In this document: piece by piece, positions 10,242 through 20,838 of the stretch
How the letters are laid out: each line of letters starts with the position of its first letter
Position numbering within the stretch: the stretch's first letter is position 1
NCBI RefSeq assembly: GCF_008831505.1
Contig: NZ_CP044507.1
Coordinates: forward strand, 1,364,001-1,428,000
Source of the DNA: Chryseobacterium sp.
GTDB lineage: Bacteria > Bacteroidota > Bacteroidia > Flavobacteriales > Weeksellaceae
DNA: 64,000 bases
Direction of reading: 5' to 3'
Notes under the pieces: model-generated
The model's database searches: none
Told to the model about the DNA's origin: nothing
Seen by the model: only the letters and a program-made list of their open reading frames with translations
Made by a program: the position numbers and the translations under genes

Positions 10242-10598
10242 TCAGGATGCCGCTAATCTCTTCACCCTAAGCATCAGTTCGTTAGGGCTAAAAGGTTTTA
10301 CAATGAAATCGGCTGCTCCCAAACCAAAAGCGTTCAGGATTACATCTTCCTGGCCCATGCTGGAGAGCATAATTACAGGAATGTTCTTACCTGCGGATTT
10401 TATAGCTGCAAGTATTTCAACCCCGGAAGCAAAAGGCATCATAATATCACTAATGACAAGGTCTACATTCCTCTCCATAACTGTATCAATTGCCTCCTTT
10501 CCGTTTCTGGTGAGAATCACTTCGTAACCTTCCTTCTGCAGTTTGTGTTCAATAGTTCTTAAAATAAGTTCATCATCCTCAGCTATTAAAATAGTCAT
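10242..10598 (-). CDS. Stand-alone response-regulator receiver domain (CheY-like)
   Basis: 118 residues, a single REC domain with no output domain. Acidic pocket D8/D9 (AEDDE), phosphoacceptor D51 (VISDIMMP), switch S79 and K101 (VKPFS) are present. It lies 8 bp downstream of the hybrid kinase and 2 bp upstream of the HEAT gene. Without a DNA-binding part it probably acts by protein contact, perhaps on the HEAT protein or the membrane synthase. Confidence 0.92.
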   Translation of the reverse strand: MTILIAEDDELILRTIEHKLQKEGYEVILTRNGKEAIDTVMERNVDLVISDIMMPFASGVEILAAIKSAGKNIPVIMLSSMGQEDVILNAFGLGAADFIVKPFSPNELMLRVKRLAAS

Positions 10599-10606
10599 AG
10601 TCTGGT

Positions 10607-13600
10607 TTATTTTATTAATCTTTTTATTGTTTCTAATCCCTTTGTTATTGCCTTTGCGATCTCACTGTCCAGAGCGATGAAATCCGGATTACGGTCTACG
10701 GTATTTTCCCATCTGGCAGCGGTATCAGCGAGACTGAACAATCCGGCAGTGCCCGCGGTGCCTTTTAGTTTATGGAGAATCTTTTTTACTTCATCTGCGT
10801 TTCCTGCCCTACAGGCCTCAGCAAGTGCCTTTCCCGAAGTTTCCGTTTCCTGAATTACCAGATTAAGAAACATTTCACGAAAGTCTTTGTCATCCCCTAT
10901 TTGCTGTTCCAGATGATTCATATCCAGATAGAGGTCCGATTCTTCCCCATTTTGCCAGTCTGCAGCCTTATCATAAATATGTGTTTTCAGTGCTTCCAGA
11001 AGCTCTGCCTGTCTTAACGGTTTTGTCAGGAAATGATCCATACCCGCGTCCAGGCATTTTTCCTTTTCACCCAAAACGTTACCGGCTGTGACGCCTATTA
11101 TTACTGGCTGTTGGCCCGGCAGTTGCCGAATCATCCTGGTTGCCTCAATTCCGTCCATCACCGGCATCTGCACATCCATCAGGATGAGGTCAAAGAACTG
11201 ACTGTGGCAGAGCTCTAAGGCCTGCTTACCGTCGGTAGCCTCAGTAAAAACCGCTTCAGGCACCAGGGACTGCATCATTCGGTTGTTGAGGACCATGTTC
11301 ACGGGGTTGTCATCTACCAACAGTACCTTCAGACCTGACAGAGTTACCTCATCCTTTTCGGTTTTTACATTTACAGCCTGTTGATCCAACTGATGTACAG
11401 CCTGTTTCAGCGTATGATAAAGATCCCGGGATTTTATGGGTTTAAGCAGGCAGAAACTGTTCTCATTCTTTCGGAAGGAGTTAATCACTTCATGTTCCTC
11501 CGAAGAAGTATGAAGCACTACCAATGGCGAAACTTCTTCCTTTTCTTTAAAGAGTTCACGAATCTTGTCGATGGTTTCAATGCCCGATATTACCGGCATA
11601 TGATAATCCATCAATATGACATCAAACCGTTCGCCTGCCATTAGAATCTGAAGCGCTTCCATCCCGTTCGAGGCAAGTCGGGAATTAATACCTTTAAAAG
11701 CGAGCATGTGCTGAAGGATCATCCTGTTGTTTTCGTTGTCGTCTACAATAAGTACTCGCTCAATACCCAGGGCGGCTATATCCTCCTCATCATTGATATT
11801 ACCTTCCTCATACGGCACTTCTATATCAAAATAAAACTCGGATCCCTCTCCCAGGGTGCTTCTTAGTGACAGCGAAGTTCCCATATACTTCAGTATATTA
11901 TTGGAAATAGTAAGTCCCAGTCCGGTACCTCCATACTTCTTGCTTACAGAACTGTCTTCCTGGGTGAAAGCATCAAAGATACGCTGCTGCTTGTGTTCAG
12001 GAATTCCGATACCGGTATCACGGACAGAAAATCTTAGTTTAATGCGGTCCGGATCTTTGTCCAGTTGCTGTACCTTAAGTTCAATTTCGCCACGGTCTGT
12101 GAATTTCACTGCATTACCCAGCAGATTGATAAGAATCTGGCGCACACGGGATTCATCCATTAAAACTATTTGTGGCAGCCCGGGCTCAATATTTAACAGC
12201 AGTTCAAGATCCTTTTTCTGGGATTGGTACAGGATAACGTTCATCACCTGACTAACCAGGTCGTATAATTGAGTCCGGTCAATCATAAGTTCCAGTTTGC
12301 CCGATTCAATCTTAGAAAAATCCAGGATATCATTAATGATAGAAAGCAAACTTTCACCCGACTCATTAATATAATTGAGGTATTGGGTCTGCATTTCATT
12401 CAGGGGCGTGCGCAGCAGGAGGTCGGAGAATCCAATGACACCGTTGAGTGGCGTTCGGATTTCGTGGCTCATATTGGCCAGAAATTCAGATTTTGCTTTG
12501 TTGGCAAGAATAGCAGTTTCTTTGGCAGTTTTCAGTTCCTGCGTAGTTTTAACCCGCTGGGTGACATTCTGTACGGTGACTATGATACCTCCAATTACCT
12601 CATCAGACAGGTACCAGGGTCCAACCTGCAGATTGTAATTCTGAGGTTCCTCTTTATTGGACACGGGAACGGTTAAATTTTCATTACTGTAGGATTTTCC
12701 GACAAGGGCTTCCTTGTAGATCTGTACACGATCTTCAGGAATGTTCGGAGAAATTTGAAAAATATTTTTACCGATAATGAAATTGGGGTCCATGGAAAAT
12801 TCATCTGTCCAGCACTTGCTAACTGAGAGGTAATTGAGGTCATTATCGAACATCGCAATGGCTACAGGAACATCGCTGATAAAAGACTGTAGCATCGCTT
12901 CCTTCTTCTCAAGCTCCATATAGGTTCTTTTAGCCTGGTCTATATCCTGAACAATCCCGAAAACTTTACGGCAAACGCCGTTTTCAAATTCCGGAATACC
13001 TATGGACCGAATCCAAATGCACCGGCCCTGAGGCAGCTGGAGTTGCAGTTCCTCATCATAGGGTTCTCCCATACCCACAGCGCGGTTGAAGAGCGTGGTT
13101 GCTCTTTCCCGGCTTTCCTCCGTATAAAAAGCAAGTGCCGAATCCAGGTCCGGCTCGTAATCCGGTGGTACCATATGAATCTCCCGCGTGGTGTCGGACC
13201 AATAAGTTTTCTGTGTAATAATATTGACTTCCCAGCCGCCTACTCTGGCCGCGGCACTGGTCTGTTCCAGAATTTTCTTGGTATAAACAAGATCTTTTTC
13301 CAGGGCCATTTTATCAGTCACGTTCAATGCAGTACTAAGCACGTAGGGCATCCCATTCTCATCAGTCTCTACCATATTGTGGTACATCCAGATAAATTCC
13401 TGTCCCTCCCGGGAATGTAAGACCATGTAACCGGAATCTTCGCCGTTTTTCTTTATCCTGTCCAGATATTCGGAGAGCTCAACCCACCGCGTTTCGGGTA
13501 CAAGGTCACGCAGGTTGAGTTTTTTCGCCTCCTCTGAACTGTAGTTTAACATCTGACGTCCTTTTTCATTCACCGCCAGAATATTTCCTTCCATATCATG

Positions 13601-14503
13601 CATGCTCATCAGGCCAATGGCATTTTCAAAGAAACTCCGGAACTTCTTTTCCGATTTTTCCAAACGCTGTTTCTCCTGAACAAGCTGTGTGATATTCCTG
13701 CCAAAACAGAAAACTTCTGTGCCGCTGTTGTTACTTTTAATCAGCCATTCAATAATGGTTGTTTCCCCGGAATCGGAGCGCAGGTAACCCCTGAAGGAGT
13801 ATTCGCCGTTATCGTTAAGCAGCAAATCTTCTGGTAGGGGCCTACTGCCGTGCGCCTTCAGAATATCCAGAAAATTTTGACCCTTAACGTCGGATTTAAG
13901 CTCCAAAGTGCGGGAAAATGCCGCATTTGCATCCTTCAAAATATAATCATTGTCGGTAACGCAAATAAGATTATTTGTTACTGAAAACAATTGCTCGAAA
14001 TACTCTGCATTTGTCTGCTTACGCCTGGCCATCAGCTGTACGGCAGCCGCCTGGCCAATCTTCTCCAGTGCCGCAACCTGACGGGCAGTCAATGTCCTGG
14101 GTTCAAAGTCAATAACACAAAGCGTTCCCAGTACAAACCCCTCATCGTCCAGAAGTGGAGTTCCTGCGTAGAATCTGATGCCCCCTGCGACAATCAGTTC
14201 GTTTGAAGACGTCCGTTCGTCGGAAAGCGTGTCATTAATCACAAGTGTTTTTCCGCTTTCAACGGTATACTGACATACGGTGTTCCGGCGGTCTACACAC
14301 TGGAATTCAAGACCGACACAACTCTGTATGGTTTGTGCATCCCGCTCCATCATTCCAATAAGTGATGCCGGACAATCAGTAACAAGGCAGGCAGCCTCGG
14401 AAAACACATCGAGATCCTGATCTTTTGCCATATTAAGCAGATCATAATAGGCCAGTTTATTCAACCTTGCCTCTTCGTTTTCAGTACGGGGAAAATTTTT
14501 CAT
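10607..14503 (-). CDS. Soluble hybrid histidine kinase, GAF-PASx4-HisKA-HATPase-REC-REC-HPt
   Basis: 1298 residues, no membrane helices, so it senses cytoplasmic signals. Order: GAF (about 20-160), four PAS-type modules (about 165-275, 283-400, 410-530, 535-650), HisKA with H680 ([11 protein letters not shown]), HATPase with N-box ([10 protein letters not shown]), G1 DTGIG (829-833) and GGTGLGL (858-864), REC1 with D966 (LMDYHMP), REC2 with D1110 (LMDVQMP) and an HPt with H1244 (HKLKGTAG). The full His-Asp-His chain can feed the lone receiver encoded 8 bp downstream. The 84 bp to the DegT gene upstream has no evident terminator, so the transcript may start before that gene. Confidence 0.93.
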   Translation of the reverse strand: MKNFPRTENEEARLNKLAYYDLLNMAKDQDLDVFSEAACLVTDCPASLIGMMERDAQTIQSCVGLEFQCVDRRNTVCQYTVESGKTLVINDTLSDERTSSNELIVAGGIRFYAGTPLLDDEGFVLGTLCVIDFEPRTLTARQVAALEKIGQAAAVQLMARRKQTNAEYFEQLFSVTNNLICVTDNDYILKDANAAFSRTLELKSDVKGQNFLDILKAHGSRPLPEDLLLNDNGEYSFRGYLRSDSGETTIIEWLIKSNNSGTEVFCFGRNITQLVQEKQRLEKSEKKFRSFFENAIGLMSMHDMEGNILAVNEKGRQMLNYSSEEAKKLNLRDLVPETRWVELSEYLDRIKKNGEDSGYMVLHSREGQEFIWMYHNMVETDENGMPYVLSTALNVTDKMALEKDLVYTKKILEQTSAAARVGGWEVNIITQKTYWSDTTREIHMVPPDYEPDLDSALAFYTEESRERATTLFNRAVGMGEPYDEELQLQLPQGRCIWIRSIGIPEFENGVCRKVFGIVQDIDQAKRTYMELEKKEAMLQSFISDVPVAIAMFDNDLNYLSVSKCWTDEFSMDPNFIIGKNIFQISPNIPEDRVQIYKEALVGKSYSNENLTVPVSNKEEPQNYNLQVGPWYLSDEVIGGIIVTVQNVTQRVKTTQELKTAKETAILANKAKSEFLANMSHEIRTPLNGVIGFSDLLLRTPLNEMQTQYLNYINESGESLLSIINDILDFSKIESGKLELMIDRTQLYDLVSQVMNVILYQSQKKDLELLLNIEPGLPQIVLMDESRVRQILINLLGNAVKFTDRGEIELKVQQLDKDPDRIKLRFSVRDTGIGIPEHKQQRIFDAFTQEDSSVSKKYGGTGLGLTISNNILKYMGTSLSLRSTLGEGSEFYFDIEVPYEEGNINDEEDIAALGIERVLIVDDNENNRMILQHMLAFKGINSRLASNGMEALQILMAGERFDVILMDYHMPVISGIETIDKIRELFKEKEEVSPLVVLHTSSEEHEVINSFRKNENSFCLLKPIKSRDLYHTLKQAVHQLDQQAVNVKTEKDEVTLSGLKVLLVDDNPVNMVLNNRMMQSLVPEAVFTEATDGKQALELCHSQFFDLILMDVQMPVMDGIEATRMIRQLPGQQPVIIGVTAGNVLGEKEKCLDAGMDHFLTKPLRQAELLEALKTHIYDKAADWQNGEESDLYLDMNHLEQQIGDDKDFREMFLNLVIQETETSGKALAEACRAGNADEVKKILHKLKGTAGTAGLFSLADTAARWENTVDRNPDFIALDSEIAKAITKGLETIKRLIK

Positions 14504-14587
14504 TTAAAATGGTTTGATAAGGCTACGCGGCCTGATATGACAGCAATTATGTGTCCCTGATTTCAATTATTTTACTATTGAGTCTGC

Positions 14588-15724
14588 CTAATCCTGAGCG
14601 GTTGACAGAAACTCCAGTACTGAATCGGTGATGAATTTGAGTTGCTCTTCCTCCAACTCGGTATGCATAGGCAGTGATAAAACCTGATCCAAAAGCAGGT
14701 CGGTGTTCACGAAATCTTCCGGATTGCTTTCCTGATAATAGGCTTTCTGTTTCCTTAACGCAACAGGGTAATAGATCATGGCAGGTATTTCTCTTTCAGC
14801 CAGGAACTGCTGTAACGCATTCCTCTGTCCATTCAGTATCCGGAGCGTGTACTGATGAAATACATGTGTGGAGTAATCTGTCCTTTTGGGTATAAGAATC
14901 TGTGGATGGTTGCCGAAGGCTTCATCGTAATAGTCTGCTGCTTTTCTGCGGGCTTCATTATATCCATCCAAATGCGGCAGTTTTTTGCGCAGAATGGTTG
15001 CCTGAACGCTGTCAAGCCTTGAATTAACACCTACTTCATCATGATAATATCTTTCATACATTCCATGATTTACGATGCCGCGGAGCTTATGCGCCAGTTC
15101 GTCACTGTTGGTAAAAACAGCTCCTCCGTCGCCATAGCACCCTAAATTCTTAGACGGAAAAAAGGAGGTTGTTCCCATCGTTCCCATCGTTCCCGCCTTG
15201 CGTACGCTGCCATCAGAAAATGTAAATTCAGATCCGATTGCCTGGGCATTATCTTCAATCACCTCCAGTTTATGGGCTCTGGCCACTGAAAGGATTTCTT
15301 CCATATTGGCACATTGACCAAAAAGATGTACAGGAATGATTACTTTGGTGCGTGGTGTAACAGCCGCCCTGAGCTTTTCTGTGTCAATTGTAAAGGTGTC
15401 ATAATCTACATCTACCAGAACAGCCTTAAGTTTCAGCAGATGGATCACTTCAACGGTTGCGGCAAATGTGAAATCTGCGGTAATCACTTCGTCACCTTCT
15501 TCCAGACCTAACGCCATCAAGGCAATCTGAAGGGCATCCGTACCGTTGGCACAGGGAATTACATGTTTTACATCCAGATAGTTTTCCAGTTCAGTCTGAA
15601 AGGATTTAACCTCCGGGCCGTTAATAAACGCGGCCGACTCCAGCACATTAAGGACTGCATTGTCTACGTCGCTTTTTATTTTAAAATACTGCGTTTGCAG
15701 ATCTACCATCTGAATTTTCTTCAT
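14588..15724 (-). CDS. DegT/DnrJ/EryC1/StrS-family sugar aminotransferase
   Basis: 378 residues, full family length. PLP enzyme that transaminates a nucleotide-linked keto-sugar. Conserved features: CANGTDALQIAL, VIEDNAQAIG, and the PLP lysine in FFPSKNLGCYGDGGA. A 9-bp unit is repeated nearly three times at about 15174-15200, giving GTMGTMGTT in the protein just before the active-site lysine; related proteins usually have a similar GTxGTTS, so this is not damage. It lies upstream of and codirectional with the kinase/GT2 operon, so it could supply an amino-sugar precursor for that polymer. The exact sugar substrate cannot be told. Confidence 0.9.
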   Translation of the reverse strand: MKKIQMVDLQTQYFKIKSDVDNAVLNVLESAAFINGPEVKSFQTELENYLDVKHVIPCANGTDALQIALMALGLEEGDEVITADFTFAATVEVIHLLKLKAVLVDVDYDTFTIDTEKLRAAVTPRTKVIIPVHLFGQCANMEEILSVARAHKLEVIEDNAQAIGSEFTFSDGSVRKAGTMGTMGTTSFFPSKNLGCYGDGGAVFTNSDELAHKLRGIVNHGMYERYYHDEVGVNSRLDSVQATILRKKLPHLDGYNEARRKAADYYDEAFGNHPQILIPKRTDYSTHVFHQYTLRILNGQRNALQQFLAEREIPAMIYYPVALRKQKAYYQESNPEDFVNTDLLLDQVLSLPMHTELEEEQLKFITDSVLEFLSTAQD

Positions 15725-15777
15725 ACTAAATACAATATGGCGTAAATTTACATATATTTAAATATCTAAAGAAATTT

Positions 15778-17382
15778 ATGAAAAAGTTTAGCTGTACCCT
15801 TATTTTGCTCCTGTCTGTCAGCATTTATGCGCAGTCCGAACTTGTTTTTGTATACTTTGCGGACAAGCCCAACAAAGCAACATTTTATGCCAACCCGCTG
15901 TCTGAACTCACGCAGAAATCCTTGGACCGCCGGCTCGCCCAGGGTATTGTGCTTAACGACCAGGATGCACCCGTGGAGCCCGCTTACCTGCAGAACATCC
16001 AGAACCTCGGATTCCCGATTTCAGATTATTCCAAGTGGCTGAATGGCGTTGCCGTGCTGGCCACTCCGGCACAAATCGCACAGCTTCAAACCCTGCCTTT
16101 TGTACAGTCTGTACAAAGTTTTGCCAGAAATGCTCATGCCACGGTAAAAGGCCTGGTACCTCAGGATAAATTCGCGACAACAGCAAAAACACCTGCCTTC
16201 AATTTTAATTACGGTACTGCACTGGTCCAGACAGAACAGATCAACCTCAAGAATCTCCATTTGGCGGGCTATACGGGTGCCGGAATCACAATTGCGGTTC
16301 TGGATACCGGATTTCCCAGCGTTGATACAGGTACAGCCTACCAAAGGCTTTGGACCAACGGTCAAATAAAAGGCGGATATAACTTCATCAGCAAGACTAC
16401 CGATATTTATAATACTGCCCTAAACTCACATGGTTCCTATGTACTGGGTGTAATAGGTGGATATCTGGATCAGGCGTTTGTGGGCGCCGCACCGGATGCC
16501 GACCTTTATCTGTATGCCACAGAAGATGCCTCAGTAGAAATTCCGCAGGAAGAAATTTACTGGATTATGGCTGCTGAAGAAGCCGACCGTAAAGGTGTTG
16601 ATGTCATCAACTCTTCCCTGGGTTACACTACTTTTGACGACCCCAGATACAGCTATACCTACGCCGATATGAACGGAACCACTTCCTTCATTGCGCGCGG
16701 CGCACAGATCGCGGCCGAGAAGGGGATATTCGTGGTTTCGGCCGCCGGCAATTCCGGTTCACAGACATGGCATTACATTGGGACACCGGCCGACAATCCG
16801 AAAGTTTTCACCATTGGCTCTGTAGATGCGAGTGGCAACCCCTCTCCCTTCTCTTCCTACGGACCCAACGCGGCGGGCGTGGTGAAACCTGATGCAAGCG
16901 CCCGCGGAACGGCCACGGCAACCGTTTACAACAGCAGCACAACTGCCGCAAACGGAACCTCCCTGGCCTCGCCCCTGGCGGCAGGTGGTGTTGCATGTTT
17001 GCTGCAGGCAGTCGCACCCGGTACCTCCCGTGAGTACCTGCGCACGCTTCTGAGGCAGACGGCCTCTCTTTACCCAAATACGAATGTACAGATGGGTTAC
17101 GGAATCTTAAATTTTGGAAATGCCTTTCAGCAGTACCTGGCTACATCATCAGCACATTTGAATACTGTGAAACTCTATCCAAATCCTGCAACGGACCGGA
17201 TCTATTTCAGCACTTCTGAAAAATTGCTTAGCGTGCAGATTTACGATCCCGCCGGGCGTCTGGTAATGACCTCAAATCCTATCCACAAAATTATGGACGT
17301 CAGCAGCCTGCAGCCCGGAGTCTATTTAATTACCGTAAAAACCGACAAAAGTCACTTTACGGAGAAACTTATCAAAAAGTAA
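15778..17382 (+). CDS. S8 subtilisin-like serine protease with T9SS sorting domain
   Basis: 534 residues. Signal peptide 1-18 (ends IYAQ). The N-terminal part to about 130 resembles a prodomain. Catalytic triad D176 (VLDTG), H218 (NSHGS) and S395 (GTSLASP), with oxyanion Asn in SAAGNSGS (N325). The last 75 residues are a type A type-IX secretion sorting domain (KLYPNPATD..LQPGVYLITV..EKLIKK), so it is exported across the outer membrane by T9SS and is surface-bound or released. Its stop codon is directly adjacent to the stop of the convergent nuclease gene (17382/17383), with no spacer. Confidence 0.95.
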   Translation: MKKFSCTLILLLSVSIYAQSELVFVYFADKPNKATFYANPLSELTQKSLDRRLAQGIVLNDQDAPVEPAYLQNIQNLGFPISDYSKWLNGVAVLATPAQIAQLQTLPFVQSVQSFARNAHATVKGLVPQDKFATTAKTPAFNFNYGTALVQTEQINLKNLHLAGYTGAGITIAVLDTGFPSVDTGTAYQRLWTNGQIKGGYNFISKTTDIYNTALNSHGSYVLGVIGGYLDQAFVGAAPDADLYLYATEDASVEIPQEEIYWIMAAEEADRKGVDVINSSLGYTTFDDPRYSYTYADMNGTTSFIARGAQIAAEKGIFVVSAAGNSGSQTWHYIGTPADNPKVFTIGSVDASGNPSPFSSYGPNAAGVVKPDASARGTATATVYNSSTTAANGTSLASPLAAGGVACLLQAVAPGTSREYLRTLLRQTASLYPNTNVQMGYGILNFGNAFQQYLATSSAHLNTVKLYPNPATDRIYFSTSEKLLSVQIYDPAGRLVMTSNPIHKIMDVSSLQPGVYLITVKTDKSHFTEKLIKK

Positions 17383-20094
17383 TTAAATCTCAAAAGTTTC
17401 ATGCACCGATTCGGTAAAGGGAATTTCCGGATTTAAGATTTCAAGGATGAGATTCCGTATGGAAACCATGGCGTCCTGAAGTTCCCCTTTCTCAAAATGA
17501 AGCGGAATAACACCCTTACCTACTTCCGCAAAACTCCAGATGCCTGTTTGAATACTGCGCCCAGCAAACTGCGGGAGCCGCTGCATGACATAATTATATA
17601 TGCAAAGCTGGAGTGCCTGTTTTTTGGAGTCATTAAAGAAGAAATCCTCGCGGTTTTTGTCTTCTATTGAAACTTTAAGCTCCTTACTCTTCCCTGTTTT
17701 GTAGTCAATGATTCTCAGCACGCCGTCCAGCTCATCAATGCGGTCGATAAACCCGTAAAAGGAAACTTTATCTGTTCTGTCTTCGTCCAGGTAGAAATCC
17801 ACATCCTGAAATTCATGTTCCAGAGCTATAATACGCAGTTGACGGCCGCTTCTTATCAGTTCAAGATCGTGCTGCACCACCTTTTTCACCGCACGCAGGG
17901 CCACATTCTTATGGATATAGTTCATCCCTTTGTCGTAGAATTCAGGCTGATGGTTCAGATTTTCGATGGAGATATTAATCACTTCAAGAAACTGATCGTC
18001 TGTCAATGCCAGATCCCCCTCGTGAAGCACCTCATTGCCTACACCTTCATAAATGACCTGCAGGGCATAATGCACAAGGTTTCCGTAATTCATGACAGAA
18101 AGTTCTTCCTCAATCTGGCTGGCCTCCCTGGTCTTCAGTATTTTGGTCAGGTAAAAGTCAAGTGGATTATACAGATAACCCGTAAGATGAGTTGCTGAGA
18201 TGCGTGTTTTCCAGACTTCAAGCTGATCCAGCACCGCCTGCGTCTTTTCAATGATAACCGGCTGCTTGCTCATGGGATTAGAAGCGTTCTCGATCACTAC
18301 ATGCTCAATCTGATGGAAGTGATCTTCAAATTCTAGTTGGGTGATAAACCTGCTTTTTTCGCCGGTATTCACACCGGAACTCAGCGCATTATACAGAAGA
18401 TGTACATTTTCCGCATCCTGAAGCAAACGGTAGAAGTGATAAGCGTAAATACTGTCGTTTTCCAGAAAGGTGTGAAGGTTAAAATGAGTCCTTACATCAA
18501 AAGGCAGATAGGAATTCTGAGTATTTCCCAGCGGCAGTTTGCCCTCATTCACGGAAAGCAGAATAATATTTCTAAAATTGAGCAGCCTCGTCTCCAAAAG
18601 CCCCATTACCTGCAAGCCCTGTAAGGGTTCTCCCTGAAAATCGATAGCTTCCGAATTCACCAACTGATTGACCAACACCTCCAATGTTTCCATCTTTACC
18701 GGAAAACGGTAGGGCGCCAACTGGTTGCGGATCACACGGAAAGACTTTTCAAAATGGGAGATGTTTTCATACTGAATATCGTCCAGTTCGTTAAATTTAA
18801 GTTTAAAGCAAAACTCAATAATCAGGTCCAGAAACGCATTCACATCGGATGCGGGAAGGAAAAGCCCGAAATAAGAAAGGTTTTTCAGATGTTCGCTAAC
18901 GAGTCGTCCGGACAGATAAACAATATTCCGGGACTCTACAAATGATTTGAAATCTGAAATTATTCTGAGGTCACCGTCGGAATTGGGCAGTTCCTCCAGA
19001 ATTGAGAACAGGTCGTTATAGTAGTAAGAACCCGGTTTTGATTCCAGTTGCTTATGCAGATGGAAAAGGTGTTTCACCGCGTTACTGAAACCTAAATTTC
19101 TGAGCGGAAAACCCATAGTAATATTCAGGATCTCCACTTCAGCGAGTGCGTCCAGGGTGGCGGGCAAAAGATTTTCATCCAGCAGAACAACGGCGGTATC
19201 GGAAAGGTCTGTTTCTCGGTCTTTTATCCCACGCAGAATTCCCGGAAGGATTTTGGTTTGAGAAACATTTCCGGAAACTTCGTAAACTTTAATTTTTTTG
19301 GACTCCCGGAAATCATTTTCAATCCAGCGGAAATCACGGTTGTTATTGAATTCCTTCCATTTACGGTGCTCCCTCAGGAATTTTCCCGCTTCCTGTTTCT
19401 CATCATCCACATAATAGGCATCACCCTGGAAAAATACCTGACCCCTGTCCCACTGAAGCAGGCTGCGCACAAGCTGCTCCTCAACTTTTGTAAATGCATT
19501 GAAGCCACAAAACACAAATACCTTTGACGTTTCCTGCGCAAAGGGTTCAATCTTACTTCTCACTGCCTCATGTATCATACCGGATGTCGCCCAGTTCCGT
19601 TCGCGAAGTTTCTGCTTCAAGACAGGAAGAAACACATTCATATTCCTCCAGAAGGTGAGGTATTTCTTACGCGGCAATTCTTCCTGCTCACCCAAATCCT
19701 GAGCCCAGGCTTTTATGCGTTCCTCATCAAACATATACTCAAGTACTGCGCTGTCACTGTCGGAGAACTTCAGGATATCATCCCAGTCCTTCAGTACAGT
19801 AGGAAACCACTTCACGAAGCCTGCAAAATCGTCCTTCGGACTAAGGTTAAGTTCACTGTACACCTCGTAGGCAAAGAGCCAAAGACCAATGCCCTGCAAA
19901 CGCTGCATCCCCGATATTTCAAGAATCAGGTCTTCTATGGTATGGAAAGCAGGCAGAAATCCTGAATAGCCTTTTTCCATCAGGATCCTTTTGATGAAAA
20001 CAATTGGCCTTTTACCCGGCAGGACAATATTAAACCCTGATAAATCAGGGTTTTGTTCCAGAAGCTCTGTTAATATTTTATCCAAAAAGCGCAT
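17383..20094 (-). CDS. AddB-like PD-(D/E)XK nuclease/inactive helicase
   Basis: 903 residues. The N-terminal 600 residues resemble the helicase-like fold of AddB/RexB but show no intact Walker A (NIVLPGKRPIVFIKR stands in its place). The C-terminus is a RecB-type nuclease: GNLVHYALQ helix, FIDRID, and the catalytic IIDYKTGKSKE (D..DxK). Bacteroidota often encode this protein as partner of a UvrD-type AddA helicase elsewhere on the chromosome; the AddA partner is not in this window. Probable role: processing of DNA double-strand ends for recombination. rsmG ends 17 bp upstream, so both may share the rsmG promoter. Confidence 0.8.
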   Translation of the reverse strand: MRFLDKILTELLEQNPDLSGFNIVLPGKRPIVFIKRILMEKGYSGFLPAFHTIEDLILEISGMQRLQGIGLWLFAYEVYSELNLSPKDDFAGFVKWFPTVLKDWDDILKFSDSDSAVLEYMFDEERIKAWAQDLGEQEELPRKKYLTFWRNMNVFLPVLKQKLRERNWATSGMIHEAVRSKIEPFAQETSKVFVFCGFNAFTKVEEQLVRSLLQWDRGQVFFQGDAYYVDDEKQEAGKFLREHRKWKEFNNNRDFRWIENDFRESKKIKVYEVSGNVSQTKILPGILRGIKDRETDLSDTAVVLLDENLLPATLDALAEVEILNITMGFPLRNLGFSNAVKHLFHLHKQLESKPGSYYYNDLFSILEELPNSDGDLRIISDFKSFVESRNIVYLSGRLVSEHLKNLSYFGLFLPASDVNAFLDLIIEFCFKLKFNELDDIQYENISHFEKSFRVIRNQLAPYRFPVKMETLEVLVNQLVNSEAIDFQGEPLQGLQVMGLLETRLLNFRNIILLSVNEGKLPLGNTQNSYLPFDVRTHFNLHTFLENDSIYAYHFYRLLQDAENVHLLYNALSSGVNTGEKSRFITQLEFEDHFHQIEHVVIENASNPMSKQPVIIEKTQAVLDQLEVWKTRISATHLTGYLYNPLDFYLTKILKTREASQIEEELSVMNYGNLVHYALQVIYEGVGNEVLHEGDLALTDDQFLEVINISIENLNHQPEFYDKGMNYIHKNVALRAVKKVVQHDLELIRSGRQLRIIALEHEFQDVDFYLDEDRTDKVSFYGFIDRIDELDGVLRIIDYKTGKSKELKVSIEDKNREDFFFNDSKKQALQLCIYNYVMQRLPQFAGRSIQTGIWSFAEVGKGVIPLHFEKGELQDAMVSIRNLILEILNPEIPFTESVHETFEI

Positions 20095-20111
20095 GTCAAT
20101 GTAATCTAAAA

Positions 20112-20747
20112 TCAGGAAGCAAAATTGCCTTTGGATAAATATACCACTTTTTTGGTCTCAAAGAATTCTTCTTCAAAATGGTCTTTCAAAGAATGGACTT
20201 CGCAGCGCAAACCGGCCAGTTCCTCGCCCAAATCGCCGCCTTTCAGATACAGTACGCCATTGTGTTTTCTGTTAAACTGCTCTTTTTCGAATTTACCCCG
20301 CAACCAGCGAAGGAATTCGGGCATCTGAGTGACCGCCCGGCTCACCACGAAATGAAATTTTTCTTTCAGTTTTTCGGCACGTTCATGAACTGCCGTCACG
20401 TTCTCAAGTTGCAGGGCTTCAGCAACTGCGCGCACTACAGTGATTTTCTTACCGATGCTGTCTATAAGTGTAAACTGAGTTTCGGGGAACAGAATAGCCA
20501 GCGGGATGCCCGGAAACCCTCCCCCGGTGCCGATATCCAAGACTTTGGTACCCGGGGCAAACTCCATTATCTTGGCGATACCCAGTGAGTGCAGCACATG
20601 TTTCTCATACAGCGAGTCGGTATCTTTTCGGGAAATCACATTGATTTTTTCATTCCATTCGGCATATAGGCCTTCCAGCTTTTCAAACTGCTTAATCTGA
20701 GTGTCAGTGAGATCCGGGAAATATTTGATGATAAGGTCTGCAGGCAT
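20112..20747 (-). CDS. rsmG: 16S rRNA (guanine527-N7)-methyltransferase RsmG
   Basis: 211 residues, the usual length. SAM-binding motif I DIGTGGGFPGIPLA, followed by TLIDSIGKK and the family mark VVSRAV. It methylates G527 of 16S rRNA, and in many bacteria its loss gives low-level streptomycin resistance. A well-spaced promoter (TTG, 19 bp, TATTTTTG) precedes it. The nuclease gene follows after 17 bp. Confidence 0.96.
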   Translation of the reverse strand: MPADLIIKYFPDLTDTQIKQFEKLEGLYAEWNEKINVISRKDTDSLYEKHVLHSLGIAKIMEFAPGTKVLDIGTGGGFPGIPLAILFPETQFTLIDSIGKKITVVRAVAEALQLENVTAVHERAEKLKEKFHFVVSRAVTQMPEFLRWLRGKFEKEQFNRKHNGVLYLKGGDLGEELAGLRCEVHSLKDHFEEEFFETKKVVYLSKGNFAS

Positions 20748-20764
20748 TATTTATATTCTTCGCA

Positions 20765-20794
20765 CAAAAATACTTTTCCTTTTGCGGCCGGCAA
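20765..20794 (-). promoter_or_regulatory. Promoter for rsmG (-33 TTG, -7 TATTTTTG)
   Basis: On the minus strand TTG (20794-20792) and TATTTTTG (20772-20765) are 19 bp apart, a full match to the Flavobacterium consensus TTG-N17-23-TAnnTTTG, about 18 bp before the ATG. Confidence 0.65.
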
Positions 20795-20810
20795 AATAAT
20801 TTACAAAACC

Positions 20811-20818
20811 TATCTTTG
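20811..20818 (+). promoter_or_regulatory. -7 box for the aspartate aminotransferase gene
   Basis: TATCTTTG, 20 bp before ATG 20839. The nearest TTG (20782-20784) is 26 bp upstream, slightly too far, so the -33 part is weak. Divergent from the rsmG promoter. Confidence 0.5.
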
Positions 20819-20838
20819 TATGAACCACAAAATTTCCA

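Noticed and set aside
15174-15200. 9-bp tandem repeat in the DegT gene as a phase-variation site
   Set aside because: Changes of 9 bp keep the frame, and the GTMGT sequence is close to that of related proteins.
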